DNA of 10,290 bases, taken from Trueperaceae bacterium. GTDB lineage: Bacteria > Deinococcota > Deinococci > Deinococcales > Trueperaceae. Positions 6,436-10,290 of this stretch are shown here, in pieces. The first letter of the stretch is position 1; every line of letters begins with the position of its first letter. Below the pieces are notes generated by a model. It made no database searches, was not told the origin of the DNA, and worked only from the letters and a program-made list of their open reading frames with translations. The DNA lies in contig JARGGE010000065.1 of NCBI GenBank assembly GCA_029210865.1, positions 1-10,290 of the forward strand, in the 5' to 3' direction. A program made the translations under genes and the position numbers.

Positions 6436-7926
6436 CTAGACCACCCGCTCGGGGAAGGTCGGCGACCGGCGCGCGTCGGCGGCCTGCTCGAAGGCGTGGG
6501 CGTACGCCAGCAGCTTGCCCTCCTGGTAGGCCCCGGCGAAGAGCGACAGGCCGACGGGCAGACCGTGCACGAAGCCGGCAGGCACCGTGACGTGCGGGTA
6601 CCCGGCCACCGCCGCCGCCGAGGCGCACAGGCCGAGCAGCCGGTCGCCGTCGATCGGGTCGGTCACCCAGGCGGGCGTGCCCGTGGGCGCGATGAGCGCG
6701 TCCAGGCGGTGCTCGCGCAGCGCCCGGTCGATGCCCTCGTCGCGGGCGATGCGGCGGCAGGCCGCGAGCGACGCGAGGTAGGCGGGGTCGTCGAGGCCGG
6801 CCTCCGCCTGCGCCATCTCGAGGAACTCCTGGCGGAAGTAGGGCATGACGCGGTCGGCGTGCCGCTCGTCGAAGGCGATGACGTCGGCGAGGCTGCGCAC
6901 CGGCGCGTTGGGGCGCGCGCGCAGGTAGGCGTCGATGCCGGCCTTGAGCTCGACGCGCAGCACCCGCATCTCGTGCTCGTGCGCGGCGGCGATCCCGCTC
7001 AGGTCGACCTCGTCGACGACCTCGGCGCCCAGGTCGCGGAGCGTCTCGAGGGCGCGCTCGAACACCGCGTCGGCGCCCTCGTGCCGGCCGCAGCACGAGC
7101 GCACGATGCCGAGGCGCGCGCCGCGCAGGGCGTCCTCGCGGAGCAGCAGGCGCACGTCGAGCGCGTGCGCGTCCGCCTCGCCGGTGGCGGGGTCCTCGGG
7201 GTCCGCGCCGGCCATCGCCGCCAGCAGGATCGCCGCGTCCGCGACGGTGCGGGCCATGGGCCCGGCCGTGTCCTGCGAGGCGGCGACCGGGATGATGCCC
7301 GTGCGGCTCACCAGGCCCACGGTGGGCTTGACGCCGACGACGCTGTTGACCGACGCCGGACAGGAGATCGAGCCGTCGGTCTCGGTGCCGACCGCGGCGG
7401 CCGTCAGGTCGGCGGCGACGGCCACGCCCGAGCCGGAACTGGAGCCGCAGGGGTTGCGGTCGAGCGCGTAGGGGTTGCGCGTCTGGCCGCCCCGGCTGCT
7501 CCAGCCGCTCGAGCTGCGCGTCGAGCGCGCGTTCGCCCACTCGCTCAGGTTGGTCTTGCCCAGGACGACGGCCCCGGCCGCCCGCAAGCGCGCCACCAGG
7601 AAGGCGTCGCGCGGTGCCCGGTGCCCCTCGAGCGCCAGCGAGCCGGCGGTCGTCGTCATGCGGTCGCCGGTGTCGATGTTGTCCTTGAGCAGGACGGGGA
7701 TGCCGTGCAGCGGGCCGCGCGGGCCCGAGGCCCGGCGCTCGTCGTCGAGCGCCTTCGCGATTGCCACGGCGTCGGGGTTGACCTCGAGGACCGACCGCAG
7801 GGTCGGCCCGTCGCGGTCGACGGCGTCGATGCGCGCGAGGTAGTGCTCGACGATCTCGACGGCGCTCACCGCGCCGGTCTGCATCAGGTCCTGCCACTGG
7901 GCGATCGATCGCTCGGGGTGCTCCAC
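6436..7926 (-). CDS. Amidase-signature family hydrolase
   Basis: The 496-residue protein is a full-length amidase-signature enzyme. The Ser-cisSer-Lys triad is visible: Lys81 in GIPVLLKDNIDT, the cis-serine in NPCGSSSGSG (Ser162 by alignment) and the nucleophile Ser186 in VGTETDGSISCPA. Also typical are VLGKTNLSEWAN, SVVGVKPTVGLVSRTGIIP, QDTAGPMARTVADAA and the C-terminal GYPHVTVPAGFVHGLPVGLSLF. These enzymes hydrolyse amides to acid plus ammonia or amine. It does not look like GatA, because no gatB or gatC is nearby and the C-terminal half differs, so a catabolic or peptide amidase is more likely. There is no signal peptide. The start is GTG at 7926, with GGAGGG at a 4-base gap. A TATCCT box at 8028-8033 (minus strand) may be its -10 element. 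Confidence 0.93.
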   Translation of the reverse strand: MEHPERSIAQWQDLMQTGAVSAVEIVEHYLARIDAVDRDGPTLRSVLEVNPDAVAIAKALDDERRASGPRGPLHGIPVLLKDNIDTGDRMTTTAGSLALEGHRAPRDAFLVARLRAAGAVVLGKTNLSEWANARSTRSSSGWSSRGGQTRNPYALDRNPCGSSSGSGVAVAADLTAAAVGTETDGSISCPASVNSVVGVKPTVGLVSRTGIIPVAASQDTAGPMARTVADAAILLAAMAGADPEDPATGEADAHALDVRLLLREDALRGARLGIVRSCCGRHEGADAVFERALETLRDLGAEVVDEVDLSGIAAAHEHEMRVLRVELKAGIDAYLRARPNAPVRSLADVIAFDERHADRVMPYFRQEFLEMAQAEAGLDDPAYLASLAACRRIARDEGIDRALREHRLDALIAPTGTPAWVTDPIDGDRLLGLCASAAAVAGYPHVTVPAGFVHGLPVGLSLFAGAYQEGKLLAYAHAFEQAADARRSPTFPERVV

Positions 7927-8156
7927 AGGTCCCTCCAGGTCGACGACCGCGCCGTCGGCGGTACGGCGCCGCGCGGCCGTGCGCCCCGCCGCGGACCGAT
8001 CGGACGCGGTGCGTGCGGGTCGGGCTCAGGATAGCCGCGGTGGGCGCGGCTTGCGCCCCGCCACGAGAAGGTCGGAGGCTCAATCCACGGGCAGAGGCGG
8101 TCCGACCAGCCATCCCGTGGGCCCGCCAGAGCTGCGGACCGAGCGGCGGCATGGCG
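7927..8156. other. Intergenic region without a supported gene
   Basis: About 230 bases between the amidase start and the stop of the 46-residue ORF. Apart from the ribosome-binding site GGAGGG and a TATCCT box (8028-8033, minus strand), I see no convincing gene or RNA. The frame one base off the 46-residue ORF stays open through here and could be its displaced continuation. Confidence 0.4.
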
Positions 8157-8297
8157 TCACGGGCCGTCACGGTCCGGAAGAACGCCTCCATCTGGCCCGC
8201 CGGCGCGCCGGACCTCCTGGAACCGGTCGGCGCCGGCCTCCACGAGTCGGGCGGTCGAACCGTCGCCGAGCGCTGCGGCTTTCGGGAGATCGGCCAT
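8157..8297 (-). CDS. 46-residue hypothetical protein or truncated gene start
   Basis: The ATG at 8297 has a good ribosome-binding site, AAGGAG at a 5-base gap. The product begins MADLPKAAALGDG and continues STARLVEAGADRFQEV, which reads like a genuine helical N-terminus, then turns into RRAGGPDGGVLPDRDGP and stops. The overlapping frame carries QMEAFFRTVTARDAMPPLG and QLWRAHGMAG. Removing one base at the C run 8196-8198 (plus strand) would join the two as AGGQMEAFF. So this may be the first part of a longer frameshifted gene, as also happens in two other genes of this window. I do not recognise the family. It is divergent from the lipoprotein gene, 145 bases away. Confidence 0.4.
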   Translation of the reverse strand: MADLPKAAALGDGSTARLVEAGADRFQEVRRAGGPDGGVLPDRDGP

Positions 8298-8430
8298 GTC
8301 GTCTCCTTCGCGAACCCACCGTTGGACGTTGGATCGCACCACCCTAGACCCGCCGGGAGCCCCCAGCGGCACACCCGTCACGGCGCCGCAGACAGGGCGC
8401 TGGACCCTCGTCCGGCCCCCGCGACGGCGC

Positions 8431-8436
8431 TACCGT
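8431..8436 (+). promoter_or_regulatory. -10 box (TACCGT) of a probable leaderless transcript
   Basis: GCTACCGT is followed by 6 bases (GCGGAC) and then the ATG at 8443. There is no ribosome-binding site between them. This matches the TAnnnT-plus-6/7 layout of leaderless genes in Deinococcus and actinobacteria. Confidence 0.6.
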
Positions 8437-8442
8437 GCGGAC

Positions 8443-9378
8443 ATGCGCACCTTCGCGATCGCCCTGTCCTTGCTCCTGCTCACCGCCTGCGTCCCCGTCG
8501 TCGACGGCGTCGGCCCCGAGGCCGTCATCCCCGGCGCCTGCGTGGCCTCGGCCCCCTTCGGCGACCTCGTCACCGGCTACGAGGTGCTGGGCAGCGGCCC
8601 GCCCGTCGTCATGGTCCACGGCATCGGCGGGGGCTCCAGCGTCTTCCAGTACCGCCTCAACGCCCCCGCCGTCGCCGACGCCGGCTACCGCGTCTACGCC
8701 GTCGACCTGCTCGGCTTCGGCCGCTCGTCGCGCCCCGAGCAGCGCACCACCCAGGACGACCTGGTGGCGCAGGTGACGTCCTTCCTCGAGGACGTGGTGG
8801 GCGAACCGGCCGTGCTCGTCGCCAACGGCTTGTCGGGCGCGCACGCCATCCGCATCGCCGCCGAGCGCCCCGACCTGGTCGCCGGCCTCGCGCTCATCGC
8901 GCCCACCGGCTACCAGAGCCTCAACCGCCCGCAGGACGCGAGCCGCGAGCGCACCTTCGACGTCCTCGCCAACCCGGTGGTCAGCGAGGTCTTCACCGGC
9001 CTGCTGGTCGACGAGGGCGCGCAGCGCTTCTTCCTGCTCGACGCCTACGCCGACCGCGACAGCCTCACCGACGAGGTGCTCGCCTCCTACGACCGCAACC
9101 TGCGCTCCGAGGACGCGCGCTGGATCGTCTTCTCCTTCGTCAGCGGCAGCCTCGACCAGGACGTCTCGGAGCTCTGGCCCGCCACCCGCCAACCGGCGCT
9201 CCTGGTCTGGGGCACCGCCCCCGGCTTCAGCTCGTACGCCGACGCCGAGGACTTCGTCCTCGCGCGCCCCGACGCCCAGCTGGTGATCCTCCGCGACGCC
9301 GCGCTGCTGCCGAACGAGGAGCGCAGCGAGGCCTTCAACCAGGTGCTGCTCGGCTTCCTGGAGCGCACGGGGCACTGA
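8443..9378 (+). CDS. Alpha/beta-hydrolase-fold lipoprotein with incomplete catalytic triad
   Basis: A 311-residue protein with a lipoprotein signal: MRTFAIALSLLLLTAC, lipobox LTAC with Cys16 as the lipidated residue. It should therefore be tethered to the cell envelope. The alpha/beta hydrolase core is clear: GPPVVMVHGIGGGSS (52-66, oxyanion HG), YAVDLLGFGRSSRP (85-98), VLVANGLSGAHAI (124-136, nucleophile Ser131) and LIAPTGY (151-157). Ser131 lies in GLSGA, so the last Gly of GxSxG is Ala. The usual acid after LLVWG is replaced (WGTAPGF, 256-262), and the usual GH/PHeE histidine near the end is Asn (LLPNEERSEAFN, Asn291). The enzyme may be inactive, or may use residues I cannot place. The start at 8443 gives the lipobox at the right distance and fits a leaderless promoter. 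Relatives include secreted haloalkane dehalogenase and epoxide hydrolase-like proteins. Confidence 0.85.
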   Translation: MRTFAIALSLLLLTACVPVVDGVGPEAVIPGACVASAPFGDLVTGYEVLGSGPPVVMVHGIGGGSSVFQYRLNAPAVADAGYRVYAVDLLGFGRSSRPEQRTTQDDLVAQVTSFLEDVVGEPAVLVANGLSGAHAIRIAAERPDLVAGLALIAPTGYQSLNRPQDASRERTFDVLANPVVSEVFTGLLVDEGAQRFFLLDAYADRDSLTDEVLASYDRNLRSEDARWIVFSFVSGSLDQDVSELWPATRQPALLVWGTAPGFSSYADAEDFVLARPDAQLVILRDAALLPNEERSEAFNQVLLGFLERTGH

Positions 9379-9380
9379 CC

Positions 9381-9409
9381 CGCGGCACGCGGCGGCGGCG
9401 TGAGCCGCG
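9381..9409. terminator. Hairpin between convergent genes
   Basis: CGCGGCACGC (9381-9390) pairs with GCGTG-(AG)-CCGCG (9398-9409): 10 bp with a 2-base bulge and a 7-base loop. It begins 2 bases after the stop of the lipoprotein gene and lies before the convergent stop at 9448. No T-run follows. Confidence 0.5.
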
Positions 9410-9447
9410 CCGACGGCCAGGGCGCACCACCGCCGCCGTCGAGCGCG

Positions 9448-10059
9448 TCACCCGCCGACGTACGCCCGCACCTCCCGCTCGACGGCACCACGGCCGGCCG
9501 GCGTCACCGCGCCCACCGACGGGATCGAGGCCGGCAGGCTCCAGACGTGGGCGAGCTCGACCTGCGCGTCCTTGACGTTGCCGGGGAACGACAGCGCGGC
9601 GCTCGGCAGCACCGGGGTCCACCACTTGGGGTTGCTCGCGTCGTTGAGCGGGGCGGCGAGGAGGTCGCCCGTGTCGGTCTCGCCGAGCACGATCCACGGC
9701 CGCAGCTCGCTGCCGGCGTAGACGGTCGACGGCGCCTTGGGCGCCTCGGCCACCCGCAGCGCCCCCGGGCGCACGACCTCCCACAGGCGCTCGCCGCGCA
9801 GGAAGCACGCCGCGCACGCCGCGCGGGCGTCGGGGTCGGGCGGCTCGTCGAGCGTCACGAGCATGCCCTCGTCCAGGGCGCCCAGCCAGGCGAGGCCGTC
9901 CTCGCCCAGCTGCGCCACCTGCGTGTGCGCGCTTCCCGTGGCGCGCAGCGCCGACGGGTGCACCACCACCACGAGGCCGCCGTCGGGCGGCAGGAAGCGA
10001 AGCACCTCGGCGGCGTACTCGCTGAGGTCGACGATGGTGCCGGGGGGAAGGGTGGCCAC
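9448..10059 (-). CDS. Hypothetical protein with C-terminal PemK/MazF-like region
   Basis: A 203-residue protein that I cannot name. The N-terminal half (IVDLSEYAAEVLRFLPP, then GGLVVVVHPSAL, 28-39) looks like a small alpha/beta unit. Residues 78-86 hold a CxxC pair (ACAAC, Cys82 and Cys85). The C-terminal part, about 119-203, runs LRPWIVLGETDTGDLLAAPL and later AQVELAHVWSLPASIPSVGAV. The pattern RPwivL...dLlaaPL...vel..vwslP...vG.vtp resembles the SH3-like barrel of PemK/MazF proteins, but this is a judgement by eye and no antitoxin gene is adjacent. There is no signal peptide. The GTG at 10059 is chosen for GGAGG at a 6-base gap. A TACGAT box (minus strand, 10091-10086) is a plausible -10 element. 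Confidence 0.72.
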   Translation of the reverse strand: MATLPPGTIVDLSEYAAEVLRFLPPDGGLVVVVHPSALRATGSAHTQVAQLGEDGLAWLGALDEGMLVTLDEPPDPDARAACAACFLRGERLWEVVRPGALRVAEAPKAPSTVYAGSELRPWIVLGETDTGDLLAAPLNDASNPKWWTPVLPSAALSFPGNVKDAQVELAHVWSLPASIPSVGAVTPAGRGAVEREVRAYVGG

Positions 10060-10084
10060 AGGGCGCCTCCGATGGACGACGCTC

Positions 10085-10136
10085 CATCGTAGCCGAGCCG
10101 AGGGAACGCGCCACCCCACTCCTTCCGGCTACGATG
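10085..10136. promoter_or_regulatory. Divergent promoter pair within an 11-bp inverted repeat
   Basis: CATCGTAGCCG (10085-10095) and its exact reverse complement CGGCTACGATG (10126-10136) are separated by 30 bases. Each arm contains TACGAT, the -10 box for the gene on its own side. The right-hand box ends 5 bases before the GTG at 10141, which suggests a leaderless transcript. The repeat may be two similar promoters or also an operator. Confidence 0.5.
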
Positions 10137-10140
10137 CAGC

Positions 10141-10290
10141 GTGCCCGTCCTCCACACCCTCTGGCGTCCCGACCCCACCGAGGCCGCCGGCGGGCGCCTG
10201 CTGCTGTGGGCCGAGGCCGACGCGTCTGGCGACGCGGGCGCACCGGCCGATGCGGGCGCACCGTCCGGCCGTCGGACCGACCCTGCCGCC
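10141..10290 (+). CDS. N-terminus of probable SNF2-family DEAD/DEAH helicase (partial)
   Basis: The reading frame is open from the GTG at 10141 to the window end (50 codons) and begins MPVLHTLWRPDPTEAAGG followed by RLLLWAEADA. The pattern (M)pvLHg.W.p....gr.llWaE is what I know from the extreme N-terminus of bacterial SNF2-family helicases (the HepA-like proteins of cyanobacteria, actinobacteria and Deinococcota). The ATPase motifs would lie far beyond the window, so the call rests on this short segment only. The following residues are a low-complexity Ala/Gly/Asp/Pro linker (DAGAPADAGAP). The GTG start is supported by TACGAT 5 bases upstream and by the match beginning at the first residue. 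The gene is divergent from the hypothetical protein at 10059. Confidence 0.55.
   Translation, partial: MPVLHTLWRPDPTEAAGGRLLLWAEADASGDAGAPADAGAPSGRRTDPAA

Noticed and set aside
6313..8034. 573-residue plus-strand ORF opposite the amidase
   Set aside because: Its translation is low-complexity (Arg/Ala/Gly/Val-rich) with no family motifs, and it is a shadow of the well-supported amidase on the other strand.
5993..8374. 793-residue minus-strand ORF
   Set aside because: It spans the amidase in another frame and the opposite strand of the TrmO-like gene, and its sequence is Arg/Gly/Ala/Pro-rich. It arises from stop-poor GC-rich DNA.
8344..9375. 343-residue minus-strand ORF opposite the lipoprotein
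   Set aside because: Composition is typical of an antisense frame (Val/Ala/Gly/Glu/Asp-rich), while the plus strand has a lipobox and hydrolase motifs.

Overview
This is very GC-rich bacterial chromosomal DNA with short intergenic gaps. Several genes have a TAnnnT -10 box placed only 5-6 bases before the start codon (for example TACCGT at 8431-8436 before the ATG at 8443, and TACGAT at 10130-10135 before the GTG at 10141). That layout is typical of leaderless transcripts, which are common in Deinococcota and Actinobacteria. With the protein character, this fits a Deinococcota-like (possibly Trueperaceae) or actinobacterial genome. The assignment is an inference, not a proof.

Layout. 62-700 (-) is a SagB/ThcOx-type nitroreductase, divergent from a 66-residue exported or anchored hypothetical protein at 871-1071 (+). 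About 1073-2412 is an IS110-family element of IS1111-like layout, with subterminal inverted repeats ATGGGTTGA, a transposase on the minus strand and a 247-base non-coding 3' end. The transposase has lost about 40 codons, including the expected catalytic serine region. The non-coding end can be read as a bridge RNA (seekRNA): a 6-bp stem encloses two 7-base segments that match the two present genomic flanks in the orientation expected of target guides. 2434-3119 (-) is a transglutaminase-like gene with one frameshift. 3308-3646 (+) is a two-helix K+ channel with a TVGYGD filter. 3735-5170 (-) is an exported alpha/beta hydrolase with one frameshift near its signal peptide. 5265-5474 (-) is a 69-residue two-helix membrane protein.

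5668-5766 (+) is a 32-codon small ORF with a strong ribosome-binding site whose stop overlaps (ATGA) the start of a TrmO/TsaA-type tRNA methyltransferase at 5763-6236 (+). 6436-7926 (-) is an amidase-signature hydrolase. 8157-8297 (-) is a 46-residue orphan ORF. 8443-9378 (+) is an alpha/beta-hydrolase-fold lipoprotein that keeps its serine but appears to lack the catalytic Asp and His. 9448-10059 (-) is an unrecognised protein with a C-terminal part that resembles PemK/MazF folds. 10141 to the window end (+) is the N-terminus of a probable SNF2-family helicase.

The genes do not form one pathway; most are single-gene units in divergent or convergent pairs. Convergent pairs are separated by GC-rich hairpins (3676-3724, 6284-6348, 9381-9409), and divergent pairs share short promoter regions. 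The main novelty is the decayed but apparently still readable bridge-RNA insertion sequence. Secondary points are the pseudo-hydrolase lipoprotein, the coupled small ORF, and repeated single-base frameshifts at G/C runs that may be either decay or assembly error. No tRNA, rRNA or CRISPR array was seen.
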